Assembly (NCBI RefSeq): GCF_014493765.1
Contig: NZ_JACTVJ010000021.1
Span: 40,447-104,446, forward strand
Length of the DNA: 64,000 nucleotides
Direction of reading: 5' to 3'
Origin: Streptomyces polyasparticus
GTDB taxonomy: Bacteria > Actinomycetota > Actinomycetes > Streptomycetales > Streptomycetaceae
Shown: positions 17,890-26,006 of the stretch, one piece after another
Layout: the number at the start of each line of letters is the position of its first letter
Position numbering within the stretch: the stretch's first letter is position 1
Made by a program: the position numbers and the translations under genes
The notes under the pieces: model-generated
What the model was told of the DNA's origin: nothing
Seen by the model: only the letters and a program-made list of their open reading frames with translations
The model's database searches: none

Positions 17890-18080
17890 GTACGTCAATC
17901 CGTTAACGTACACGGGTGCCGTGGTAACGCGCAGCAGGCTTCGCGCGTACGTCAACAACGGAAGTGGTCTGCCTCATACCCGCGGGTGACAGTCGCCTAC
18001 GCCGCCCCGCCACGCTTGATGCGCGCTGTAGACACCTATGTACGTCAAATGACGGTCACTACGCATCGCGAGTACGTTAA
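17890..18080. promoter_or_regulatory. Five GTACGTYAA motifs in the dndA-dndB promoter region
   Basis: Forward copies lie at 17890-17898, 17947-17955, 18040-18048 and 18072-18080 (the last with T), with a reverse copy at 17903-17911. The first and the reverse copy form an inverted repeat, GTGTACGT-N10-ACGTACAC (17888-17913). DndB is a known repressor of dnd operons that binds TACG/CGTA-type palindromes, so these are likely DndB operators controlling both directions. All copies lie upstream of the dndB start chosen here. Confidence 0.65.
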
Positions 18081-18105
18081 AGTCGCCGAAGTGGAGAACG
18101 AGACT

Positions 18106-19230
18106 GTGGCAGCTGAGACCCGAGTCGTCTCCCCGCGTACATCCATGGGGTTCGAGTACACATTTCCAGCGATTCGCGGCATTCAGGCGGGTCGAGAGTT
18201 CTATGTCTCGATGTGTCCGCTTCGCCTGATTCCGAAGATCTTCATCTTCGACGAGGACGAGCTATCCCCGGAGCTACGCGCGCAGCGCATCCTCAACAAG
18301 GGGCGCCTTCCCGCCCTGTCCAAGTACATCCTGGACAACCCGAACGACTACATCTTCAGCGCTCTGACGGCTTCCGTTGACGGCGACATGACGTTCGAGA
18401 GCCACAGTCTTGACGGCGTCGGCTTCCGTGCAGGACAGCTCCGCATCCCCATGGAAGCTCGGTTCCTGATCAACGATGGTCAGCACCGGCGTGCCGCCAT
18501 TGAACTCGCCCTGAGGGAGAATCCTGACCTGGGCGAGGAGACGATCGCCGTCGTCTTCTTTCACGACGCAGGGTTGGCTCGTTCTCAACAGATGTTCGCC
18601 GATCTCAATCGGCACGCGGTCCGACCGGCACGCTCCATCGGCGTTCTCTACGACCACCGGGACGCTTCCTCGCAGGTCGTCCGCGAGATGATCAATCGCT
18701 CGAGCATCTTCAGGGGCTACGTAGAGATGGAGAAGAGCAACCTCTCTGCCCGCTCTCGAATGATGTTCACCCTCAGTGCCCTCTACTTCGGGACTCAAGC
18801 CCTGGTCCAAGGGCTGGAGATCGAACCCGAGGAAGCCACCGATCTTGCCCAGTCCTACTGGGAAGCGATCGATAGGACGCTGCCGGAGTGGGGTCAGGTC
18901 CGCAGTCGGGAGCTCTCAGCGACAGAGATGCGCCGCGACTTCATCCACAGCCACGGGATCGCCCTCCACGCACTTGGGCGCATTGGTAACTCCCTGTTCC
19001 GGGAGTCCACATCGCCCTCCAAATGGAAGAAGCAGCTGGCTCCTCTGAAGAAAGTGAACTGGGCTCGGGCGAACCCTCATTGGGAAGGACGAGCCATCGT
19101 CGGCGGACGCGTGTCGAAGAGCCATCAGAACGTGACCCTTACCGTGAACTACCTGCGTAACCACCTGGGTTTGAGCCTCAGCCCTGAGGAACAGCGAGTG
19201 GAAGACGCATATCTGCGAGGCGAAGCATGA
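18106..19230 (+). CDS. dndB: DndB, DGQHR-domain regulator of DNA phosphorothioation
   Basis: 374 aa from GTG 18106. The hallmark DGQHRRAAI (residues 124-132) is present, along with MFADLNRHAVRPARS. DndB represses dnd transcription and influences modification frequency. Start choice: GGAG at 18093-18096 with 9-nt spacing supports GTG 18106. The same frame is open back to GTG 17986 and ATG 18049, but those starts have no ribosome site and would place operator-like motifs inside the gene. The gene ends with a 4-nt overlap with dndC. Confidence 0.9.
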   Translation: MAAETRVVSPRTSMGFEYTFPAIRGIQAGREFYVSMCPLRLIPKIFIFDEDELSPELRAQRILNKGRLPALSKYILDNPNDYIFSALTASVDGDMTFESHSLDGVGFRAGQLRIPMEARFLINDGQHRRAAIELALRENPDLGEETIAVVFFHDAGLARSQQMFADLNRHAVRPARSIGVLYDHRDASSQVVREMINRSSIFRGYVEMEKSNLSARSRMMFTLSALYFGTQALVQGLEIEPEEATDLAQSYWEAIDRTLPEWGQVRSRELSATEMRRDFIHSHGIALHALGRIGNSLFRESTSPSKWKKQLAPLKKVNWARANPHWEGRAIVGGRVSKSHQNVTLTVNYLRNHLGLSLSPEEQRVEDAYLRGEA

Positions 19231-20825
19231 GCACTCCGCTACCTCTTGGTATCCCTTCCGTCCGGCGCTTGCCGTTCGACGGACGGTCGATGGACGAGGT
19301 GACGACCGAGCTGACCGACGAGGTCCGCGAGCTGTACACGGCAGATGAGGTCCCCTGGGTCATTGGCTACAGCGGTGGCAAGGACTCAACGGCTGTCCTT
19401 CAGCTCGTATGGACGGCGCTCAAGGCGCTGCCGGCCGACAAGCTGACCAAGACGGTGCATGTCATCAGCACGGACACGCTGGTCGAGAATCCTGTGGTGG
19501 CCGCGTGGGTCACAACCTCTCTGGAAGCGATGGAGAAGGCCGCGGCCGAGCAGGGCCTCCCTATCGAGCCGCACCGATTGACGCCCGAGATCAAGGACAC
19601 CTTCTGGGTCAATCTCATTGGCCGTGGCTATCCAGCGCCGCGCCCCAAGTTCCGTTGGTGCACCGAACGCCTCAAGATCAAGCCATCAAACTCCTTCATT
19701 CGTAGCGTTGTTGCTGCCCACGGCGAGGCCATCATGGTCCTCGGGATCCGTAAGACGGAGAGCCAAGCCCGGGCCCGCGCAATGGAGAAGCACGAGAAGC
19801 GCCGCGTCCGGGACCGCCTGTCGCCCAACGCGAATCTCCCCAACTCGCTCGTCTACAGCCCGGTCGAAGACTGGACGAACGACGACGTCTGGGAGTACCT
19901 GATGCAGAAGCCCAATCCCTGGGGCTACAACAATCAGGACCTCCTCAGCATGTATCAGGGGGCGTCCGAGGACGGAGAGTGTCCGCTGGTCGTGGACTCG
20001 ACCACGCCTTCCTGCGGCTCCAGCCGCTTCGGCTGCTGGACGTGCACCTTGGTCGAGCAGGACAAGTCCATGACGGCCATGATCCGAAATGACGAGGAGA
20101 AGGAGTGGATGCTGCCGCTCCTAGAGCTGCGAGACAAGCTCGACTCTCCTTTCGGTTTCGTTGAGGACAAGAGCGACCCTGACTTCCAGCCTGGAAAGAA
20201 GATTCCTCACCCTCGGCCCGACAGGCCAGCGCGTGACTTCCGCCGGATGAACGGCCAGGTGAACCTCTTCACCCGGCGCAGCGATGGCGAGGACGTGGTC
20301 GTCCACGGCCCGTACCTTCAGAAGTTTCGAGAGAGCTGGCTCAAGGATCTCCTCGACGCTCAGACTTGGATCAGGGCCCATGCACCGGAGCACGTCCGCA
20401 ACATCGAGCTGATCACGTTGGATGAGCTCCACGAGATCCGTCGGATCTGGGTCTTCGACAAGCACGAAGTCGAGGACAGTCTGCCGCCGATTTACAAGGC
20501 AGCCACAGGCGACGAGTTCCCCGGTGGTCCGCTCGACGAGCAGCTCGTAATGGGCGCTGACGAGATGGAGCTCCTGAAGCAGGTCTGCGAAGGCGACGAA
20601 CTCCATTACGACATGGTGCGTGAGCTGCTCTCTGTCGAGCGCAGGTACCGGACCATGACCCGGCGTTCCGGTCTCTTCCAAGCCCTCGAAGCCGCGGTAC
20701 AAAAGGGCTTCTACGAGGATCGCGACGACGCATTCGCCTTCGCTCAGCGCAAGAAGCAGTGGCGCGAGGACGTGGCAACCAACCCGACCTTCGACGAAGA
20801 AACCGACATCGATGCTCCTGCGTAA
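19227..20825 (+). CDS. dndC: DndC, PAPS-reductase-like sulfurtransferase
   Basis: 532 aa. The ATP pyrophosphatase PP-loop is GYSGGKDSTAVL (SGGKDS, residues 49-54). Cysteines that can ligate a [4Fe-4S] cluster are C145 (RWCTERLK), C263, C270 and C273 (CGSSRFGCWTC). In the known pathway DndC activates the DNA backbone phosphate with ATP and transfers sulfur within the DndCDE complex. It overlaps dndB by 4 nt and dndD by 14 nt, so translation is coupled. Length and motifs are complete, so the modification system looks functional. Confidence 0.96.
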   Translation: MSTPLPLGIPSVRRLPFDGRSMDEVTTELTDEVRELYTADEVPWVIGYSGGKDSTAVLQLVWTALKALPADKLTKTVHVISTDTLVENPVVAAWVTTSLEAMEKAAAEQGLPIEPHRLTPEIKDTFWVNLIGRGYPAPRPKFRWCTERLKIKPSNSFIRSVVAAHGEAIMVLGIRKTESQARARAMEKHEKRRVRDRLSPNANLPNSLVYSPVEDWTNDDVWEYLMQKPNPWGYNNQDLLSMYQGASEDGECPLVVDSTTPSCGSSRFGCWTCTLVEQDKSMTAMIRNDEEKEWMLPLLELRDKLDSPFGFVEDKSDPDFQPGKKIPHPRPDRPARDFRRMNGQVNLFTRRSDGEDVVVHGPYLQKFRESWLKDLLDAQTWIRAHAPEHVRNIELITLDELHEIRRIWVFDKHEVEDSLPPIYKAATGDEFPGGPLDEQLVMGADEMELLKQVCEGDELHYDMVRELLSVERRYRTMTRRSGLFQALEAAVQKGFYEDRDDAFAFAQRKKQWREDVATNPTFDEETDIDAPA

Positions 20826-22839
20826 GATCACCCTCGAAGAGTTCGGGGCGTACCGAGGCAAGCAGTCACTCGACCTGAGCGTGAAGAAGAACAAGCCGAT
20901 CGTCCTGATCGGTGGTCTCAACGGGTGCGGTAAGACGACGCTGCTCGACGCCATCCAGCTCGCGCTCTACGGCCCCCGGGCCAGATGCAGTGGCCGGGGC
21001 AACAAGGCATACGAGACCTTCCTCCGAGAGAGCATCAACCGGCAGCACGATCCGGCCCGTGGCTCGTCGATCACCCTGGAGTTCACCATCACGGTGGACG
21101 CCAAGGAGCACTATTACAAGGTGATCCGCAGCTGGCGTACCAGCGGCAAGTCGCTGAAGGAGTTCCTCAACGTCTTCGTCGACGAGGACTATGGCAACAG
21201 CGCTGTTCCGTCGCAGCGTTCCCAGTCAGACCTCAAGTACAACCGACTGCTCAGCGAAGGGTGGTCCGATCACGTAGAGGACCTACTCCCGTTGGAGGTC
21301 GCTTCCCTGTCCTTCTTCGACGGGGAGAAGATCGAATCACTTGCGGACCCCGAACGCGCCGCTTCGGTCATCGAGTCGGCGGTGCACTCCCTGCTCGGCG
21401 TGAGCACAGTCGAGCAACTTCGCACGGACCTCTTGGCCCTGCAGCGTCGTCAGAAGCTCTCCGACGAAGAGCAGCATCTGATGGACACCATCCATGCCCA
21501 TGAGCGTGAAGCCGCCTCTGTACAGCAGGACTTGGATGTCGCCGCACAGGAGCGTGTGGCGCGTTCGAAGGATCTTCGGAAGGCACAGCGGGACCTTGGT
21601 GACCTAGAGGCAGCGTTCAAGAACGAAGGGGGCGGACTCTTCGAGCGTCGACTTGAGCTTGATGAGGCACGAAAGCGAGCAGCTAAGCAACTGGCTGATG
21701 TCCGTGCGTCACTGCTGCAGCTCGCCGCAGGCCCGCTCCCCTTCCTGCTCATGGGAACGCAGGTGAAGGACCTCCGCAAACAGGCCAAGCAGGAGAACTC
21801 GGCCGCTGAGGCAGGCCAAGTTCTCGCCGTCCTGACTGAACGAGACGATTGGCTGCTCAGCCTTCTGCCCGAGACCACTCGGGGAGAGGTCATGGCGGAG
21901 CTTGAGCAGGACAGGGCCAAGCGTTCGAAGTCGACTGCTCTGAAGGTAGATCTCGACCTTCCTCACGACGCCTTGGCCCAGCTCTCCGTGCTGGACGAGG
22001 TTCTCGTGCGCGACAAGAAGCGGGCGACAGAGCTACTGGAGCAGGCGGCCGCTGCTGCCGAGGAAGTGGACCAGCTAGACAGGCAGCTTGCCGGCGTCCC
22101 CGAGCAGAGCAAGGTGGAGGCTCTCCAGCTTGCTCGTGACGAACAAGTTCATGTAGTCGCTCGCATTCAGGACAGCATGGCCCGCGACGAGCAGCGGATC
22201 ACAGACCTGAAGCGACGCCGCGAACACGTTGCTGCCGCGCTGGAGCGAGCCCACAAGAACTTCGTACAGACCAAGGTCAAGGCCGAAGAGGTCGAGCGCA
22301 TCATCAAGTACGCGGAGAAGGCCCGCGGAACGCTGGAGCGATTCGGAGAGGCCCTCCTGCAGCGACACATCAGCCGCCTGGAGGTTGCAGTTCTGCAGAG
22401 CTTCAAGGACCTCATGCGGAAGCGCGGACTTGTCCACGACCTACGGATCGACACTGACAAGTTCACCCTCACACTGTCCGACGCCGACGGCGAAGCGATC
22501 GACCCTGGGCGACTCAGCGCGGGCGAGAGGCAGCTCTTGGCTGTTTCCCTCCTCTGGGGACTGATGAAGGTTGCAGGGAACCGTCTGCCCAGCGTCATCG
22601 ATACCCCGCTAGGACGCCTCGACAGTCGTCACAGGGAGCACCTCGTTGACCGCTACTTCCCGTATGCCAGCGATCAGGTCCTTCTCCTCTCCACCGATGA
22701 AGAGATCGACGAACATCTGCTGGGCCGGTTGAAGAAGTACGTCGCTCACACGTACACGCTGGCCCACGACGACACGGACTTCACCACCAGAGTGGTTGAG
22801 GGCTACTGGTGGAACTCAGGAGTCACACATGTCGCTTGA
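20812..22839 (+). CDS. dndD: DndD, SMC/Rad50-like ATPase of the modification complex
   Basis: 675 aa. Walker A is GGLNGCGKTT (residues 34-43); a long coiled-coil middle (about 200-520) is followed by the signature LSAGERQLLAVSLLWGL and Walker B LPSVIDTPLGRLD. DndD is thought to open or nick the DNA so that sulfur can be inserted, working with DndC and DndE. It starts inside the 3' end of dndC and overlaps dndE by 11 nt. It belongs to the same superfamily as, but is clearly distinct from, the SMC-like ATPase at 23753-25807 in the facing operon. Confidence 0.95.
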   Translation: MLLRKITLEEFGAYRGKQSLDLSVKKNKPIVLIGGLNGCGKTTLLDAIQLALYGPRARCSGRGNKAYETFLRESINRQHDPARGSSITLEFTITVDAKEHYYKVIRSWRTSGKSLKEFLNVFVDEDYGNSAVPSQRSQSDLKYNRLLSEGWSDHVEDLLPLEVASLSFFDGEKIESLADPERAASVIESAVHSLLGVSTVEQLRTDLLALQRRQKLSDEEQHLMDTIHAHEREAASVQQDLDVAAQERVARSKDLRKAQRDLGDLEAAFKNEGGGLFERRLELDEARKRAAKQLADVRASLLQLAAGPLPFLLMGTQVKDLRKQAKQENSAAEAGQVLAVLTERDDWLLSLLPETTRGEVMAELEQDRAKRSKSTALKVDLDLPHDALAQLSVLDEVLVRDKKRATELLEQAAAAAEEVDQLDRQLAGVPEQSKVEALQLARDEQVHVVARIQDSMARDEQRITDLKRRREHVAAALERAHKNFVQTKVKAEEVERIIKYAEKARGTLERFGEALLQRHISRLEVAVLQSFKDLMRKRGLVHDLRIDTDKFTLTLSDADGEAIDPGRLSAGERQLLAVSLLWGLMKVAGNRLPSVIDTPLGRLDSRHREHLVDRYFPYASDQVLLLSTDEEIDEHLLGRLKKYVAHTYTLAHDDTDFTTRVVEGYWWNSGVTHVA

Positions 22840-23209
22840 CAACGTTCGGCTCTCTCAGCCGGCAAAGGACCGACTGGTGCGTCTGAAGCGCACCACAGGC
22901 ATTACGCAGTGGAATGTCCTGTGCCGCTGGGCACTGGCGCTGTCACTCAAGGATCCGTCGACGCCCCTCGTCAAGGACATCGTCACGGACTCCAACGTCG
23001 AGATGACGTGGAAGACGTTCGCGGGGCAGCATCGAGACCTGTATCTCGCTCTCCTCAAGCAGCGCTGCGTTGTTGACGGTGACGAGCCAACAGATGAGAA
23101 CGTGGCCAAGGCCCTCACTGTGCACCTGCACCGCGGGATCGGCTACCTCGGTGGGCACAAGGAGATGACTCGGATCGAGGGGCTCATTCGATCCGCGGTT
23201 TCCGCCTGA
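22829..23209 (+). CDS. dndE: DndE, small nicked-DNA-binding protein
   Basis: 126 aa. The N-terminus MSLDNVRLSQPAKDRLVRLK and the body KRTTGITQWNVLCRWALALSL are characteristic of DndE, a tetrameric protein with a positively charged surface that binds nicked duplex DNA and is essential for phosphorothioation. HRGIGYLGGHKEMTRIEGLI closes the fold. The ATG follows CAGGAG. It is the last gene of dndBCDE and is followed directly by a perfect bidirectional terminator. Confidence 0.95.
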   Translation: MSLDNVRLSQPAKDRLVRLKRTTGITQWNVLCRWALALSLKDPSTPLVKDIVTDSNVEMTWKTFAGQHRDLYLALLKQRCVVDGDEPTDENVAKALTVHLHRGIGYLGGHKEMTRIEGLIRSAVSA

Positions 23210-23229
23210 GGCTGGTCTGCTACTACGTG

Positions 23230-23272
23230 GACAGGGGTGGGGAGCAGCTTGCCGCTGCTCCCCACCCCTGTC
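23230..23272. terminator. Perfect 19-bp bidirectional hairpin terminator
   Basis: A 19-bp inverted repeat with no mismatch (23230-23248 and 23254-23272) and a 5-nt TTGCC loop. It sits between the convergent ends of dndE (plus) and the restriction-side operon (minus), 13 bp from the latter's last stop, and should stop transcription from both sides. Confidence 0.9.
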
Positions 23273-23285
23273 GAATACGTTGCAA

Positions 23286-23753
23286 CTACCAGTCCAGCGA
23301 GGCCGATTGCATCAGCTCCATGACGTCGCTCTGTCGACCATCGGGAGCGGTCAACGAGTCCATTACCAGTGTGCTGATGATCGCCACGTAGTCCTTGCCG
23401 CCGCTCGCGTTGACCTCGCCTTGGATGAAGTTGAGACCGCCGTTGGCGTACTCCTCGAAGATGCGGACTCTCTCGGGCTGCCGCTCATCACCGAGGATCT
23501 TGGGGTCATCGGAGTCCTCCACCACGGCGAGCATGTCCATCAGCACGTCCCCGTAGGTACGCGCTTCCATGATCGCCAAGCGGATTGGCTCCCCCGCCTT
23601 CTCGAATGGCTCTCGCTTCCCCTTCTGCCGCCCGAGCATTGCAGCAAACATGAGAACTTCGACCATTGAGTTGAACGGTGCATCCTTGCCCGTTAGGGCT
23701 CCGAGCAGTTCTTCGTGAGCGGCCGGCCGTCGGAAGCGATCTTCGTAAGCCAT
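23286..23753 (-). CDS. DNA phosphorothioation-associated protein 4
   Basis: 155 aa, small and alpha-helical. It matches by recollection the Dnd-associated protein 4 family: MVEVLMFAAMLGRQKGKREPF, IFEEYANGGLNFIQ and a C-terminus ending SASLDW. The biochemical role is unknown; it occurs with phosphorothioation-dependent restriction genes. The ATG overlaps the stop of the SMC-like gene (TGATG), so the two are probably co-translated and may form a complex. It is the last gene of the leftward six-gene operon. Confidence 0.8.
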   Translation of the reverse strand: MAYEDRFRRPAAHEELLGALTGKDAPFNSMVEVLMFAAMLGRQKGKREPFEKAGEPIRLAIMEARTYGDVLMDMLAVVEDSDDPKILGDERQPERVRIFEEYANGGLNFIQGEVNASGGKDYVAIISTLVMDSLTAPDGRQSDVMELMQSASLDW

Positions 23754-25807
23754 CAGACAGCTACCTCTTCCAGGACAGTGTGCTCGAACTCGCCGTGCGA
23801 GACATATGGGACAGCGCGGTTGTTGATCTCGATCGATTCCTGCGCGGCCGCGGTGTTGGGAGTGACCGTCCGAAGCACGTACATACGCGTTGCCGACCCT
23901 TGTAGGTTCGCCATCACTTCGCCGCGCGCCTGGGAATTCGACAGGAGAGTGACGATCTGGGACGTGAGCTTGGGCAACGCCTGCGAGATCTCCTTCTGGT
24001 AGGTGAGGTCCAAGCTGCCGAAGGGCGCGTCCATGACGACCGGGTAGATGCCACCTTCGCCCAGGATGTCCTCGCTGCCCTTGGACTTGCGCTGGTAGAT
24101 CAGCTTGGCGATCTCCGAAACTGCGCCCACGAACGACAGGCCGAGTACCTGGTTCTCGCCGGTGCTTCGGATCGCGGCGCCAGCAGACGACGTCAGGTGC
24201 AGTTCAAAGGCTTCGTTGAGCTCGGGCTCATAGGACTTGATGAAGATCCGCGAGAAGACCTCCTTGACCTTGGCGTCAAGCTCCGCTCGGACCTCCTCCG
24301 TCTTCAGCTCAAGTGCTTCCCGGAAGGTCTCCAACACCTCGTTGACAAGGTTGACCTGACGCTGAACCTTCCTCGAAGCTTCGTCCGCGGACTGTGCGGA
24401 CCGGAACTGCCGTTTCACTTTCTCGATCTCTGACGTGAACTCGGCAATCTTGTCTTCGAGGCGCCGGTGCTCGGTAATCCCGTCCACGCGCTTCTCGTCG
24501 AAGTCCTTCCGCTTCCGCTCCAGACGCTGAACGTCCTCGACATTCACGTCCTGGAGCTGGCGGTCGATGTCGCTCTTCTCCTCTTCGAGACGCTTGATGT
24601 CCTCCTGGCAGTTTTGGATCTCGACGGCCGCCTGCCGGAGGTCATTGAGCAACGTCTGCCGAGCCTCGTCCAGGTGCTTCATCTGTCCGCTGACGTACAT
24701 CCACCGAGCTTCGACGTCCTGGAGCCCAGCGTTGTACCGACGCTTGTCCAGCTCGGCATAGGCTGGGCTACCCTCCGGCACCGGAGTGCCACACATGCAC
24801 GTGCCGTCCTCGATCAGCCCGTCGATGAAGTCCCGCTGAATACCGGCGGGTAGCTCGCGGCGCTCCCTCATAGCCTCGGCCAGGCTGATCACTTGCGCAT
24901 CGATGCCAGCTGTGAAGGCGAGGAAGCCGCTCTTCGCGAGGATTTCACGCTTGCGCGCGTACCTGGCTGCGAGCTGACCGTTCATGTCGTTGATTTTCCA
25001 CTCAAGCTTCTTCCGCGCATTCTGCAGCGGCTTCGACTCAGAGTGGCTACGTAGGGCCTTCTCCATCTCCAAGACCTCGCGCTCGTAGCTGCTGATCTCC
25101 TTCGAAATCTGCAGCGCCCGGACGCGGGCGTCAGCTTCCTGCTTCTCCAGATTCTCTTGGTGTTCTTGGAGCTGCTGCAGGCGCTTGTCGCCTGACTTAG
25201 GAAGTTCTTTGGCGAGCTTCCGTGCGGCGGCCGGGAGATGCTCGGAGATCGCGCGCTCCATCGGCTCAAGGTCCATCAGCGTTTTGATGGCCTGCTTGAC
25301 CTCGTCGTTACTCTCTTCACCGGAGAACATCTTTTCCATGCGCTCACCGTTGAAGAAGAAGAAGCGGCGAAGCCCTTCGGGGAGGATCTTTTCAATTCGG
25401 TCCTGCCCGTTTGCGACGGACTTGCTCTCGCCGTTCCTGATTTCAGTGAGGGTCACAGGAGCAGGAAGCTCAATCTGGTCGTCACTGTTCTTGACGGTGG
25501 AAACTTCACGCAGTGCGGAAAACACAACTCCAGCGTGCTCGAATTTGAGCTCAACCGATGCGCTTACCGAACTGCCAAATGGAGTCTCGGACCATTTCTG
25601 GTCGTGGATGACTCGGTGCTGCTGTTCGACATCATCCGAGAATTTTCCGTACAGCGCCCAGGCGAACGCATTGAGGAGCGTTGTCTTCCCCGCGCCATTG
25701 TTGCCGAAGATGAGGACTGCAGGTTTGCCGTCTTCAACGTTCAGATCGAGGATCTGATCTCCATAGAACGCCCGAAAGTTCTTGAGCGTCAGCTTCAGGA
25801 GCTTCAC
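23753..25807 (-). CDS. SMC/Rad50-like ATPase of the restriction-side operon
   Basis: 684 aa. Walker A is FGNNGAGKTT (residues 34-43), with long coiled coils (about 200-330 and 350-540) around a hook-like CMCG motif (C337, C339: a CxC, not the CxxC of Rad50), then the signature-region GLSFVGAVSE and Walker B YPVVMDAPFGSLD. It resembles DndD in plan but is a different protein. It could remodel or sense DNA for the nuclease-helicase encoded two genes upstream. The GTG start (25807) overlaps the stop of the newly noticed 54-aa gene. Confidence 0.85.
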   Translation of the reverse strand: MKLLKLTLKNFRAFYGDQILDLNVEDGKPAVLIFGNNGAGKTTLLNAFAWALYGKFSDDVEQQHRVIHDQKWSETPFGSSVSASVELKFEHAGVVFSALREVSTVKNSDDQIELPAPVTLTEIRNGESKSVANGQDRIEKILPEGLRRFFFFNGERMEKMFSGEESNDEVKQAIKTLMDLEPMERAISEHLPAAARKLAKELPKSGDKRLQQLQEHQENLEKQEADARVRALQISKEISSYEREVLEMEKALRSHSESKPLQNARKKLEWKINDMNGQLAARYARKREILAKSGFLAFTAGIDAQVISLAEAMRERRELPAGIQRDFIDGLIEDGTCMCGTPVPEGSPAYAELDKRRYNAGLQDVEARWMYVSGQMKHLDEARQTLLNDLRQAAVEIQNCQEDIKRLEEEKSDIDRQLQDVNVEDVQRLERKRKDFDEKRVDGITEHRRLEDKIAEFTSEIEKVKRQFRSAQSADEASRKVQRQVNLVNEVLETFREALELKTEEVRAELDAKVKEVFSRIFIKSYEPELNEAFELHLTSSAGAAIRSTGENQVLGLSFVGAVSEIAKLIYQRKSKGSEDILGEGGIYPVVMDAPFGSLDLTYQKEISQALPKLTSQIVTLLSNSQARGEVMANLQGSATRMYVLRTVTPNTAAAQESIEINNRAVPYVSHGEFEHTVLEEVAV

Positions 25808-25968
25808 TTAACGATTCCCTTCACGGCCGCCACTATGTCGTTGACGATGGCAGTCGAGTTCCGTACATGGAGATACTCGCGCTCGAGATCGATCACACGC
25901 TTCGCGAGCTCCATGCCGTCGGGTGAAAGCTTGTTCAATACGTCCTGTGCAGTCTTGCTGTCACTCAC
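25804..25968 (-). CDS. Small 54-aa protein between helicase and SMC genes
   Basis: Reads MSDSKTAQDVLNKLSPDGM then ELAKRVIDLEREYLHVRN to the end GIVK. The GTG start (25968) is preceded by GGGAG with 6-nt spacing, and the stop overlaps the GTG of the SMC gene by 3 nt, the coupling pattern used throughout this operon. It is predicted largely alpha-helical and amphipathic (heptad-like LAKRVIDLEREYL), suggesting an adaptor or coiled-coil partner. No family is recognised. The overlap and ribosome site are good evidence that it is real. Confidence 0.7.
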   Translation of the reverse strand: MSDSKTAQDVLNKLSPDGMELAKRVIDLEREYLHVRNSTAIVNDIVAAVKGIVK

Positions 25969-26006
25969 GGCGACTCCCTCTGGTGTGGTGCGTATATGAC
26001 GGTGGA

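Noticed and set aside
17986-18105. Longer N-terminus for DndB (GTG 17986 or ATG 18049)
   Set aside because: No ribosome site, and it would place four operator-like motifs within or next to coding sequence; GTG 18106 has GGAG at 9 nt.
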